Notes: generated by a model not told the origin, from the sequence alone. A DNA stretch of 29,008 nucleotides from B4-G1 sp964393895 (GCA_964393895.1 CAYMWP010000050.1:1-29008), one strand, 5' to 3'; shown: positions 8,876 through 16,920, numbered from the stretch's first letter. A program made the numbers and translations.

Positions 8876-9800
8876 CGGCAGCGAGTAAATCAACCATTTC
8901 AATCGTGCGGCGCAATCCTTCCTCCAACCCGACCCGCGCCCGCCAGCCGGTCAGCCGGGCCGTGCGGTCGGCGTCAGCGACCAGGCGCATCACCGCGCCA
9001 GGGCGGTAGGGCAGGTCTCCGGCCAGAATTCTCCCCCGCGCTTCCGTCATCGTCCAGATGCGCTCCACCACCTGCCGGGCTGAATGAGCCCCCCCAGTCC
9101 CCAGGTCAAGGCTGTGCCCTTCAATGCCGGGCGCTTCTGCGGCAGCCAGCATCCCATCCACCACGTCATCCACGTAGACAAAGTCACGCTCCTGCTCGCC
9201 CGGCGTCATCGGGAAATCATCCCCGGTCAGAGCCGCGCGGATGGCGGCTGGTATCAGCGTATGAGCCGGTTGTCCAGGTCCATAGACCTGGAAGGGACGC
9301 ACGGTGACGGTAGGCAATCCGTGTGCCCGCCAATACATCCGCCCAAAGGCCCAGGCGGCCGCCTTCGAAGCGGCGTAAGCGTTGAAAGGATCCAATCCTT
9401 CGAGCGCCTCCCGCGCGCCATATTCGTAGCACGTGCCGACGAGCACGATCCGCTCAACATTCCGCTCGCACAGTGCTTCCAGCAGGTGCACCAGGCCACC
9501 AACGTTCACCGCCAGGGCCAGCGCCGGGTCTACGCCAGGGTCGGTGACGCCGACGGCGGCCAGATGAAACACGACATCTGGGACAGCTTGGCCCACCGCC
9601 CGCCGGACGCCTTCCACGTCCTGCACATTCAGGGAGATGCACTCGGCCCGCGAGGGAAGAGCCGCAATCCGCTCCGGAGCTTCACAAGGACAGATCCCCG
9701 CCCAGACCTGCGCCCCGGTCTCTACGAGCCGCTGCGCCAATCGCTGGCCGATAAAGCCGGTAGCGCCAGTGACGAGAGTTCGCCTGCCCGTCCAGATCAC
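8850..9800 (-). CDS. NAD(P)-dependent epimerase/reductase of the extended SDR family
   Basis: A 316-residue extended short-chain dehydrogenase. The cofactor loop is TLVTGATGFIG, and DVVFHLAAVG follows. The catalytic Tyr-Lys pair sits in AYAASKAAA, and VGTCYEYG holds the serine/threonine position. VRPFQVYGPGQ and RDFVYVDDVV are typical for nucleotide-sugar substrates. Lying between rfbG and rfbH it most likely does the last reduction or epimerisation of the CDP-3,6-dideoxyhexose (as paratose/abequose/tyvelose enzymes do), though the exact sugar cannot be read. The start is assigned to GTG 9800, whose GTGA overlaps the rfbG stop by 4 bases; the longer frame to 9872 would overlap rfbG heavily and adds no conserved sequence. 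Confidence 0.85.
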   Translation of the reverse strand: MIWTGRRTLVTGATGFIGQRLAQRLVETGAQVWAGICPCEAPERIAALPSRAECISLNVQDVEGVRRAVGQAVPDVVFHLAAVGVTDPGVDPALALAVNVGGLVHLLEALCERNVERIVLVGTCYEYGAREALEGLDPFNAYAASKAAAWAFGRMYWRAHGLPTVTVRPFQVYGPGQPAHTLIPAAIRAALTGDDFPMTPGEQERDFVYVDDVVDGMLAAAEAPGIEGHSLDLGTGGAHSARQVVERIWTMTEARGRILAGDLPYRPGAVMRLVADADRTARLTGWRARVGLEEGLRRTIEMVDLLAADGQKRPTA

Positions 9801-10780
9801 TGGCCCAGGAACTCGCGATACCACGCCAATGTTTCCTTCAATCCCTCTTCGAGTGAATAACGGGGGGCCCAACCCAACACACGCTTGGCCTTCCCACTAT
9901 CGAGGTACTGCGCCTGAATCTCGTTGGGGGCGTCAGCCAGCACCACCGGCTCCAAATCGGGATAATCGGAAACAGCGATGATGGTCTGCACGATTTCGAG
10001 TACGGGCTTGGGGTTATCCATCCCAAAGTTGAATGGTTCGCCCCTCACCTCAGGGTCGTCCAGCCGTTCGGCCAGGGTCAGGTAAGCGTTCACCGCGTCC
10101 CGGACGTAGAGATAGTCGCGCACCATAGTGCCATCGGAACGGACGATGGGGCGCTCGCCTCGGATGACGCTGCGTACCGTACCCGGAAAGATGCGGCTCC
10201 AGTTCAAGTCCCCGCCGCCGTAGAGATTGGCGCAACGGGTGACGGCGATGGGCAGGCCATAGGTAACGGCATAAGTGCGGGCAATGAGCTCGGCGCAAGC
10301 CTTGGATGCGTCGTAGGGATAGCAGCCCAGCAAGGGCGCATCCTCGGTGTAGGGGAGCGTATCGTGCGCACCGTAGGCTTTGTCGGACGAGGCGAGCGCC
10401 ACGCGAGTGATCGTAGGTGAACGCCGGGCCGCCTCCAGCAACGTCCAGGTGCCTTTGATGTTGGTCTCAAAGGTCGAGATGGGGGAGCGATTAGCGATGG
10501 GGACGATGGTCTGAGCAGCCAGGTGGAACACGGTGTCAATCTCGTACTCGTTGAGCGCCCGCTCGATCAACTCATAATCGGTCACGTCGCCGCGCACGAC
10601 AGCAATGCGATTCTGGTACCCAGACCTGCGGAGGTGAGAGAAAGGCACCTCGTCGCGGATCAGGCCAACGACGGTCGCGCCCGCCTCCACCAAGGCAATG
10701 CTCAGCCAGGAACCAAGAAAGCCCGTGCAGCCGGTGACGAGTGCAGGACGGTCGAACCAAAAGCGCGAATTGCGAATCAT
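9797..10780 (-). CDS. rfbG: CDP-glucose 4,6-dehydratase-like SDR enzyme
   Basis: The expected reaction is CDP-glucose to CDP-4-keto-6-deoxyglucose plus water, the second step of the dideoxysugar branch. The 327-residue protein has the Rossmann motif ALVTGCTGFLGSWLSIALVEAG, then GDVTDYELIERAL, DTVFHLAAQTIV and ETNIKGTWTLLEAAR. The catalytic SSDKAYG segment and Tyr-x3-Lys in YPYDASKACAELIARTYAVTYGLP split as usual for this family, with RDYLYVRDAVNAY near the C-terminus. ATG 10780 has GGGAGTGAGGA just upstream and lies 8 bases after the rfbF stop. A longer open frame to 10873 lies inside rfbF and is not used. Placement between rfbF and rfbH makes the CDP-glucose substrate much more likely than GDP- or dTDP-sugars. 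Confidence 0.9.
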   Translation of the reverse strand: MIRNSRFWFDRPALVTGCTGFLGSWLSIALVEAGATVVGLIRDEVPFSHLRRSGYQNRIAVVRGDVTDYELIERALNEYEIDTVFHLAAQTIVPIANRSPISTFETNIKGTWTLLEAARRSPTITRVALASSDKAYGAHDTLPYTEDAPLLGCYPYDASKACAELIARTYAVTYGLPIAVTRCANLYGGGDLNWSRIFPGTVRSVIRGERPIVRSDGTMVRDYLYVRDAVNAYLTLAERLDDPEVRGEPFNFGMDNPKPVLEIVQTIIAVSDYPDLEPVVLADAPNEIQAQYLDSGKAKRVLGWAPRYSLEEGLKETLAWYREFLGQ

Positions 10781-10788
10781 GTGATTCC

Positions 10789-11586
10789 TCACTCCCAGGT
10801 TTTCCACGGCGCGCTCTCGCGCCAAAACTTGTCCAAGGCCAGCGCCTCCTTCAAGGTGTCCATCTTGCGCCAAAAACCGGTGTGGCGGTACATCATCAAC
10901 TGCCCCTCGGCGGCCAGGCGGGGCAGAACTCCCCGCTCAAGGTGGACGTCGTCGCCGCCGGCCAGGTAATCAAGCACCCTCCGCTCGAAAACCATAAAGC
11001 CGCCGTTGATCCATTGCTCCATCTGCGGCTTTTGCGCAAACCCACTCACCCGCCCGGCCTCGCCCACCTGGATGGTGCCATAAGGTGACGGGGGGCGCAC
11101 GCCAGTCACGGTCGCCAGCCGGCCGTGCTGCCGGTGGAAGGCCAACAGTGCGTCCACGTCCACGTCGCCCACTCCGTCGCCGTAGGTGGCAAAAAAAGTA
11201 TCGCCGTCAATGTAGCGGGCAACGCGATAGATGCGCGAGCCTTTCTCCGTGTCGAGCCCCGTATCAGCCAGAGTGACTTCCCAGTTCTCGTCCGGGCCGG
11301 CCCGGTGGTACGAGACGGCGCTCGAGTGGCCCAGCTTTACGGTAAAGTCACAACCCATAGGTTTGTATTCCAAAAAGTAGCGCTTCATCTCAGCGGCGCG
11401 GTGGCCCAGGGTGAGAATAAAACGGGTGTGACCATAAGTGGCATAGATCTTCATCACGTGCCAAATTATAGGACGACCACCTATCTCGACCAGTTCTTTC
11501 TTGACGGGAGTATCGCCCCGCATGCGGGTGCCGGCGCCACCGCAAAAAACGATGACGGGGACGGATCGAGCAATTTCAGACGTCAA
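10789..11586 (-). CDS. rfbF: Glucose-1-phosphate cytidylyltransferase
   Basis: RfbF makes CDP-glucose from CTP and glucose-1-phosphate, opening the CDP-sugar pathway. The 265-residue sequence has the nucleotidyltransferase loop FCGGAGTRMRGDTPVKKELVEIGG, split here as the GGxGTRM signature and the KELVEIGGRPIIWHVMKIY segment that is characteristic of this enzyme. TGVRPPSPYGTI and GFMVFERRVLDYL also fit. The start is a TTG at 11586: a GGAGG ribosome site sits 6 bases upstream, inside the end of mtnA, and the two genes overlap by 11 bases. Translational coupling to mtnA is therefore likely. Confidence 0.94.
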   Translation of the reverse strand: MTSEIARSVPVIVFCGGAGTRMRGDTPVKKELVEIGGRPIIWHVMKIYATYGHTRFILTLGHRAAEMKRYFLEYKPMGCDFTVKLGHSSAVSYHRAGPDENWEVTLADTGLDTEKGSRIYRVARYIDGDTFFATYGDGVGDVDVDALLAFHRQHGRLATVTGVRPPSPYGTIQVGEAGRVSGFAQKPQMEQWINGGFMVFERRVLDYLAGGDDVHLERGVLPRLAAEGQLMMYRHTGFWRKMDTLKEALALDKFWRESAPWKTWE

Positions 11587-12637
11587 AAGGCGCCTCCAGA
11601 ACCCGAAGCAGGCTGATCACGAACGGGGGATAGGCAATGCCGTTCTCGGTCACAATGCCAGTGACGTAACGATGAGGGGTGACGTCGAAAGCGGGGTTGG
11701 CCACCCGCGCCCCTTCCGGTACGACCGCCCGACCCAGGAAGGAGATACCGGTCACCTCCTCCGGCGGGCGCTCCTCGATGGGGATGTCGTCCCCGGTCGG
11801 CGTGGATAGATCAATGGTAGAAGTAGGCACGCAGGGGTAAAAAGGGACGCCGTTCTCCCTGGCCACCACCGCCAGTTTATAGGTGCCGATCTTGTTAGCC
11901 ACGTCGCCGTCAGCCGCCACCCGATCGGCCCCTACCAGCACGAGGTCCACCTGGCCAGTGCGCAAAAAGTGACCGGCGGCGTTGTCGGCGATGAGGGTGA
12001 AGGGGATGCCCGCTCGTTGAAGCTCCCAGGCGGTCAGGCGCGCCCCTTGCAGACGCGGGCGGGTCTCGTCCACCAGGACGTGGATGTGCTTGCCCGCCTC
12101 GTGGGCGGCGCGGATGACGCCCAGCGCGGTGCCATAGTCCACAGTAGCCAGGGCGCCGGTGTTACAGTGATGGAGGATGGTCGCCCCTTCGGGGACCACG
12201 GCAGCACCCACCTGCCCCAAGCGGTGGTTAATCGCCACGTCCTCGTCAGCGATGGCCTGGGCTTCTTCCAAAGCGACGGCTCGTATACGCTCTACATCTC
12301 GCTCACCAGCCGCCCGCTCCAACACCCGTTCCACAGCCCAGGCCAAATTGACGGCGGTGGGACGGGAGGCCCGCAGTGTGGCGGCGGCATTCTCCAGATC
12401 GCGCAGCAGGCCACCCCGGTCGCCGGCCCGGCTGCGATAGGCAGCCAGGGCCATACCAAACCCGGCCGTAGCGCCGATGGCGGGCGCCCCCCGCACGGCC
12501 ATATCACGGATCGCACGGGCTACTTTTTCAAGGTCATCCAGCTCCAGCAAGCGGAACTCGGCCGGTAGAAAACGCTGGTCAATCATCCGCACGATGCCTG
12601 GTTGGCCTTTGTCTGTGTACCACTCTACACTGCGCAT
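11576..12637 (-). CDS. mtnA: S-methyl-5-thioribose-1-phosphate isomerase
   Basis: MtnA converts methylthioribose-1-phosphate to methylthioribulose-1-phosphate in the methionine salvage pathway, recycling the methylthioadenosine left by polyamine and other SAM-using reactions. The 353-residue protein has RGAPAIG (49-55), the catalytic cysteine in HCNTGALAT (Cys158) and the catalytic aspartate in VGADRVAADGD (Asp238), followed by NKIGTYKLAVVA. These separate it from eIF2B-like regulatory subunits. It is the first gene of the operon, with a strong candidate promoter at 12695-12723 and GAGG five bases before the ATG. No other salvage gene (mtnP, mtnK, mtnB) is present in the window. Confidence 0.95.
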   Translation of the reverse strand: MRSVEWYTDKGQPGIVRMIDQRFLPAEFRLLELDDLEKVARAIRDMAVRGAPAIGATAGFGMALAAYRSRAGDRGGLLRDLENAAATLRASRPTAVNLAWAVERVLERAAGERDVERIRAVALEEAQAIADEDVAINHRLGQVGAAVVPEGATILHHCNTGALATVDYGTALGVIRAAHEAGKHIHVLVDETRPRLQGARLTAWELQRAGIPFTLIADNAAGHFLRTGQVDLVLVGADRVAADGDVANKIGTYKLAVVARENGVPFYPCVPTSTIDLSTPTGDDIPIEERPPEEVTGISFLGRAVVPEGARVANPAFDVTPHRYVTGIVTENGIAYPPFVISLLRVLEAPFDV

Positions 12638-12684
12638 AACAACCTCGAGTTAGGGATCTGAGAGTATGTGCATAATGTCCTAGC

Positions 12685-12720
12685 ACAAAGCGGTATGGTA
12701 ACATAAGCGAACCGCTTTGT
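12685..12720. promoter_or_regulatory. Operator-like inverted repeat spanning the operon promoter
   Basis: A perfect 10-bp inverted repeat, ACAAAGCGGT (12685-12694) and ACCGCTTTGT (12711-12720), has a 16-base spacer. One arm overlaps the -35 box and the other lies at the predicted transcription start, flanking the -10 box. It could be a repressor site. As RNA, only the downstream arm would be transcribed, so an attenuator is unlikely. Confidence 0.5.
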
Positions 12721-12723
12721 CAA
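12695..12723 (-). promoter_or_regulatory. Candidate sigma70-type promoter of the mtnA-rfb-ahcY operon
   Basis: On the minus strand TTGACA (12723-12718) is separated by exactly 17 bases from TACCAT (12700-12695). Transcription would begin near 12688, giving a leader of about 50 bases to mtnA. The consensus -35 and ideal spacing make it the best promoter in the window. Confidence 0.65.
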
Positions 12724-12726
12724 CAC

Positions 12727-12890
12727 AGGGATGCAACTGGTGATTGCCCACATCTCACCACAGAGACACAGAGAGCACAGAGAAAACACAAAAATGTCCT
12801 ATCTCGGTGTCCTCCGCGCCTCTGTGGTGAAAAAACGATCACCTCGAATAGACATCTGCATACTTGTGGGCAATCACCGGAGGGATGCAA
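12727..12890. mobile_element. MITE-like element with 10-bp target duplication
   Basis: The direct repeat AGGGATGCAA occurs at 12727-12736 and 12881-12890. Immediately inside are 16-bp terminal inverted repeats (CTGGTGATTGCCCACA, 12737-12752, against 12865-12880) with one mismatch. The 144-bp element contains a nested inverted repeat TCACCACAGAG/CTCTGTGGTGA (12755-12765 and 12820-12830). It has no coding capacity. It fills most of the 319-bp gap between mtnA and the lipoprotein gene; outside it lie only the operon promoter and about 65 bases (12891-12956) with nothing recognised. Confidence 0.75.
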
Positions 12891-12956
12891 GATTTAGAGA
12901 TCGGATATTGGGAGATTTGTGACAAATACGCCAATCTCACATCAGCAAATCCCAGA

Positions 12957-14198
12957 TCAGTGAGTGTGCTCGACGTCTCCCAGGCCGTTGTCGTGGCAAT
13001 CGTTGCTCATCAAGGTGGGGTTGGCCGTGATCTGCACAGCGATACCGTATTTACCGTTGCGCACACATTCGTTCTCGCTGACCAGGCCGGCGGCATTGTC
13101 GAAATAGGAGATGCCCGTATCCTGGTTATCCGTGCACACGTTTCCCTTTAGCGCAGGCCAGGCCTGGTCGTAGACGTAAATGCCGTGATACCCGTTGCGC
13201 GAGCACTCGTTCTCGCTGGCCGAGCCGCCTGCATTGTCCCGGTAGCCAATACCAGAGTCGTCGTTGTCGTTACACAGGTTCCCCTCCAGCGCCGGCTGTG
13301 CCCGGCCAACGACCAGTATCCCGGTCCCATTCCTCAAACACTCGTTCCGACTAGCCTGACCGCCCGTTTCGTCCAAGTAGAAAATGCCATAGGCGTCGTT
13401 GTCGTTGCATTGGTTCTCCTCGAGCGTGGGATCAGCCTGACCACTGAGACTGATACCGACCATGCTCCCCGAACACTGATTGCGACGAGCGACGCCCCCG
13501 GCCTCCCCCCGGTACGCGACGCCGACGGCCGTGTTGTTCGTAAAGCGATTCCCCTCCAGCGTCGGTCGCGCACGCCCGCCCACGAGAAGGCCAATGTTGC
13601 CGTTATCGTCGCCCACGCAATCCCGCACGACGCCATCCGTCTCCCCCTTGATCCACAATCCCACCCCGTCGCGCTCCCCTCCCACGGTCGCCCCGGTGAA
13701 GCGACAGCGGGCAAAGGCCGCCTCGCCCCCGCGCACGACGACCACGCTGGCCGCGGCCTCCCCCTGGTGGCGGAAGGTGACGTCCTCGGCGGAAAAAGGG
13801 CCGTCGCCGCTGAAGCGGATCACGTACCCCTCCGCCTCGGAGACGATCTCGGTCCGCCCCATCCCCGCCCCCACCAGGTGGAGCGATCTGCGAACGTACA
13901 GCCGCCCCGTCAGACGGTAGACGCCGGGGCCGAGGATGAGCGTGGCTCCCTCGGGGACGCTGCGTACCGCCTCCACCAGAGTCGCATAATCCCCGCTGCC
14001 GTCGGCTTCCAGGGTAAAAGCGGTGGGAGGCACAGGAGTGAGAGTGGGAAGAGGAACAGGACCGGCCGCCGACCGGGTGGCAGAGATGGCGGCAGCGACC
14101 TGGGTCGCCACACCGTCCAATTCCGTTTGAGACGAATCGCAGGCAGAGAGAAGGAGCGCCGCGAGCAGACAGGCTGCCCACACTCCAATACGCTTCAT
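12957..14198 (-). CDS. Beta-helix lipoprotein with cysteine-ladder repeats (NosD-like), paralog A
   Basis: A 413-residue predicted lipoprotein. The signal peptide ends in lipobox LLSAC (Cys20), a Thr/Pro-rich stalk follows (about 35-60), and then a right-handed parallel beta-helix. The first coils (LEADGSGDYATLVEAV, GATLILGPGVYRLTG, SLHLVGAGMGRTEIVSE) are the classic NosD/pectate-lyase-like opening. From about residue 185 the coils become regular double turns of 45-46 residues with N-x-C at each turn (NQC, NEC, NLC, NEC, NVC, NEC, NDC). No catalytic residues were identified; a binding or structural surface role is as likely as glycan lyase activity. ATG 14198 overlaps the upstream paralog's stop (ATGA) and has GGAGGAGG seven bases before it. 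Confidence 0.82.
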   Translation of the reverse strand: MKRIGVWAACLLAALLLSACDSSQTELDGVATQVAAAISATRSAAGPVPLPTLTPVPPTAFTLEADGSGDYATLVEAVRSVPEGATLILGPGVYRLTGRLYVRRSLHLVGAGMGRTEIVSEAEGYVIRFSGDGPFSAEDVTFRHQGEAAASVVVVRGGEAAFARCRFTGATVGGERDGVGLWIKGETDGVVRDCVGDDNGNIGLLVGGRARPTLEGNRFTNNTAVGVAYRGEAGGVARRNQCSGSMVGISLSGQADPTLEENQCNDNDAYGIFYLDETGGQASRNECLRNGTGILVVGRAQPALEGNLCNDNDDSGIGYRDNAGGSASENECSRNGYHGIYVYDQAWPALKGNVCTDNQDTGISYFDNAAGLVSENECVRNGKYGIAVQITANPTLMSNDCHDNGLGDVEHTH

Positions 14199-15283
14199 TG
14201 GGATGCCTCCTCCGGCTCAGATAGGTAAACGTCACAATCATTGCGCCCCAGGTCTGGGGCGGCTGTCTCTGCCACGTAAATGTCCACGCCGCCATTCTCG
14301 GCGCACTCGTTCTGACGGGCCACGCCGCCCGCACTATCCACGTAAGAGATGCCCGCACTCTCGTTGTTGGCGCATAGGTTCTCCGTCAGCGTGGGGCCGG
14401 CCTGTCCGCCGACGCGGATGCCGTTCACCCCGTTCCACAAACACTCGTTTTGGCGCGCCAGGCCGCCCCCGTCGTCCGAGTAAGCGATGCCCACGTCACC
14501 GTTGTCGGCGCAGAGGTTATCCTCCAACGTCGGCTCGGCCCGGCCAGCGACAAGGATACCGACGCTCCCATTTTCTGAGCACTCGTTCTGGCGCGCCAGG
14601 CCGCCCCCGTCATCCAAGTAGGCGATACCCGCGCCGGCGTTATGCGCGCAGAGGTTCCTCTCCAGCGATGGCCGGGCCTGCTCGCTCACACGGATGCCGA
14701 TACCGTTGCCCTCGACCACACAGCCCTGCGCCAGCCCGTTCGCCTCGCCGCGCAGCCACAGGCCGACTCCTTCGTCCCCTCCCTCTCCAGAGACCGCCCC
14801 CGTGAAGCGACAGTGGGCCAGGCTCACCACCCCACCATCCACGATCACCACGTCGGCCACGGCCTGACCCTGGTGGCGGAAGGTGACGCCCTCGGCGGAA
14901 AAAGGACCGGCGCCGCTGAAGCGGATCACGTACCCCTCCGCCTCGGATACGATCTCGGTCCGCCCCATCCCCGCCCCCACCAGATGGAGCGATTTGTTGA
15001 TCGCCAGCGGTTGCGCCAGGTAGTAACTGCCGGATCCAAGGATGAGAGCGGCCCCCTCTGGCGCGTTCTGTACCGCCTCCTCCAGAGTGGCATACTCACC
15101 GCTGCCGTCCGCCTCCAGGTGAATGGGGCCAACCGTCGGAGTGGGCGGAGCCGCCGTCTGAGTGGCAAAGACGTCGGCGGCGACGCTGGTGACGGTAGCG
15201 TCCACGTCCACCGGGGACGAAGCGCAGCCAGAAGAGAGACAAACTGCCACCAGACACACAAACAGCAACCCGGGTCTTTTCAT
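14195..15283 (-). CDS. Beta-helix lipoprotein with cysteine-ladder repeats (NosD-like), paralog B
   Basis: This 362-residue tandem paralog of the downstream gene has the same architecture: signal peptide with lipobox-like SSGC (about Cys20), short Thr/Pro stalk, NosD-type opening coils, then double turns carrying NLC and NEC ladders (for example GLARQNECSENGSVGILVAG and LEDNLCADNGDVGIAY). It is one double turn shorter than its partner. ATG 15283 is chosen over GTG 15286 because it is better spaced from the AGGAGA ribosome site. A 126-bp block in the opening coils is about 96 percent identical to the partner. It lies 39 bases after the elp3 stop on the same strand, with a palindromic repeat between. 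Confidence 0.82.
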   Translation of the reverse strand: MKRPGLLFVCLVAVCLSSGCASSPVDVDATVTSVAADVFATQTAAPPTPTVGPIHLEADGSGEYATLEEAVQNAPEGAALILGSGSYYLAQPLAINKSLHLVGAGMGRTEIVSEAEGYVIRFSGAGPFSAEGVTFRHQGQAVADVVIVDGGVVSLAHCRFTGAVSGEGGDEGVGLWLRGEANGLAQGCVVEGNGIGIRVSEQARPSLERNLCAHNAGAGIAYLDDGGGLARQNECSENGSVGILVAGRAEPTLEDNLCADNGDVGIAYSDDGGGLARQNECLWNGVNGIRVGGQAGPTLTENLCANNESAGISYVDSAGGVARQNECAENGGVDIYVAETAAPDLGRNDCDVYLSEPEEASQ

Positions 15284-15307
15284 CACCCTATCTCCTCGTC
15301 AAGCCCA

Positions 15308-15320
15308 GGTGCGACGCACC
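15308..15320. repeat. Short palindrome GGTGCGACGCACC
   Basis: A 13-bp palindrome with one central base lies in the gap between elp3 and the lipoprotein pair. The same sequence family recurs at 21010-21057 and, with one change, at 28310-28324. It could form a small hairpin in the transcript. Confidence 0.6.
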
Positions 15321-15321
15321 T

Positions 15322-16920
15322 TCACACCTCACCGATCACGTACAGCTCCCCCTGCTCGAACCCCCGTTCCCGATAGTAGGGGCGCGTGCCGACCGCCGCA
15401 ATGACGGCCAGCCGGCCAAAGCCCTCCCGCCGGGCAATGCGCCGGGCCTCATCCAGCAACCGTGTGCCCATCCCGGTGTGCTGCGCCGCCCCCTCCCGGC
15501 TGGCTCCCAGCTCCAACGCCGGGCCGTAGACGTGCAGTTCGCGCACCACGGCGCAGCCGCTCAACTCAGCGATGGGCGGCTCGTCGTGGGGAAGCGAGAG
15601 CCGCAGGAATCCTGCCAGGCGGCCCTCGGGGGTGACATAGCTCAGAAAACACTCGCGGGTGACGTCGGTCTCGTACTCCAGCCGCTCCAGCTCGAGCTCG
15701 TCCGCGTTCACCTCTTGCCCGCGCACCTCGCGGCAGCGAATGCAACGGCAACTCAGCCCCTCCCGCGCCATACGGCGCTGCACGATCTGGCGCAGGTTCG
15801 ATTTCGTCACACCGGCCACAATGTTAGGGGCGGGAATGTCGCGCATCAGCCGGTTGACGCGACAATAGGGCGGAATGAGCGTCTTGCACTGGGCCAGCAG
15901 CTCGACCAGTGTCTCTTCGTCGTAGGGCCGGTACTCGCCTCGCTGCCAGAGCTCGTAGAGTTCCGTACCCTCCAGCAGCGCGGTGGGATAGATCTTGAGC
16001 TCGTCGGGCCTCAGAGCGGCGTCGTCCCACAACCGGCCAAAGTCCTCAAAATCGCTCTCTGGCGCGGCCCCTAGCAGGTTGGGCATCCAGTGGACGACGA
16101 TCTTGAACCCCGCCAACCGCAGCAAGCGCATCGCGGCCCGCGTCTCGGCGACAGCGTGACCGCGCCGGTTGCGGGCCAAAATCTCGTCACTGAGGCTCTG
16201 CACGCCCAACTGCACCTTGGTCACCCCCAGGCGGCGCAACCGAAGCACCTCCTCTGGCGTGATGCAGTCGGGCCGCGTCTCTACCACCAGGCCGACGTTG
16301 CGATGCACGGCGCGCTCGTTGAGCCGCTGCGCTTGCTCCAGCGTGGGCGACTCCACCCCGTTCATCCCGTCCAGGCAGCGACGCACGAACCACTCCTGAT
16401 ACTTCTCCGGGTAGCTCGACCACGTGCCGCCCAGAATGAGCAACTCGACCTTGTGCACGCTGTGGCCGAGATCCGCCATCACACCGATGCGGCCCGCAGT
16501 TTGATCGTAGGGATCGAACTCGTAGGAGGCGGCCCGCATCGCGCCCGGCTCGTCGGGCAGGTAACTCTTGGGCATCTGATCGGGCGCCGGACAAAAGATA
16601 CATTCGCCGGGACAGGGAGCGGGCTTGGTCAGCACTGCCACCGGGGCCACGCCAGAGATGGTGCGCGTCGGCTTGACCCGTAACAGCCGCACGATCTTGG
16701 GGTCAGGCTCACGCCCCTCGCGCTCGCACAGTTGGGCGTACCCTTCGAGGAACTGGCTCTTGGATAGCATCTTGCCGCCCTGCAGCGTGTGCCTCCGCAA
16801 GATGCGTACCAGCCGTGTATGCGAACATTCCGGCGTCGCCAGCACCTCGTCAAGGATAGCAGCGAGCAAATCGCCGTTCACGTTTGACGTTTCACGTTTC
16901 ACGTTTGACGTTACACTCAA
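15322..16920 (-). CDS. elp3: Elp3-type tRNA uridine(34) acetyltransferase (radical SAM plus GNAT)
   Basis: Elp3 makes the carboxymethyl group on the wobble uridine of tRNA using acetyl-CoA and radical SAM chemistry. Up to 532 residues: an N-terminal helical tRNA-binding region (about 18-85), the radical SAM core with CPGECIFC (C103, C107, C110) and LLILGGTWSSYP, then VNRLMRDIPAPNIVAGV and a zinc-type C-x2-C region (SCRCIRCREVRG). The GNAT domain ends it (ELHVYGPALELG; AQHTGMGTRLLDEA; YYRERGF). Bacterial Elp3 is known from Dehalococcoides. The start is uncertain: TTG 16920 begins within a GTTTGACGTTTCAC tandem repeat, so the true start may be GTG 16881 or TTG 16869. It is divergent from the methyltransferase gene. 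Confidence 0.9.
   Translation of the reverse strand: MSVTSNVKRETSNVNGDLLAAILDEVLATPECSHTRLVRILRRHTLQGGKMLSKSQFLEGYAQLCEREGREPDPKIVRLLRVKPTRTISGVAPVAVLTKPAPCPGECIFCPAPDQMPKSYLPDEPGAMRAASYEFDPYDQTAGRIGVMADLGHSVHKVELLILGGTWSSYPEKYQEWFVRRCLDGMNGVESPTLEQAQRLNERAVHRNVGLVVETRPDCITPEEVLRLRRLGVTKVQLGVQSLSDEILARNRRGHAVAETRAAMRLLRLAGFKIVVHWMPNLLGAAPESDFEDFGRLWDDAALRPDELKIYPTALLEGTELYELWQRGEYRPYDEETLVELLAQCKTLIPPYCRVNRLMRDIPAPNIVAGVTKSNLRQIVQRRMAREGLSCRCIRCREVRGQEVNADELELERLEYETDVTRECFLSYVTPEGRLAGFLRLSLPHDEPPIAELSGCAVVRELHVYGPALELGASREGAAQHTGMGTRLLDEARRIARREGFGRLAVIAAVGTRPYYRERGFEQGELYVIGEV
16876..16912. repeat. Short tandem repeat of CGTTTGACGTTTCA units
   Basis: CGTTTGACGTTTCACGTTTC continues as ACGTTTGACGTT, an interleaved array of CGTTTCA and CGTTTGA units. 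Such runs are normally intergenic; here it falls in the annotated N-terminal codons of elp3, which argues for a later start in that gene. Confidence 0.6.

Noticed and set aside
9084..9860. Antisense open frame inside the SDR gene
   Set aside because: Composition-driven shadow; the SDR gene on the other strand has clear catalytic motifs.
12638..12694. SAM or SAH riboswitch upstream of mtnA
   Set aside because: The predicted leader is only about 50 bases and shows no riboswitch-like pairing or terminator.
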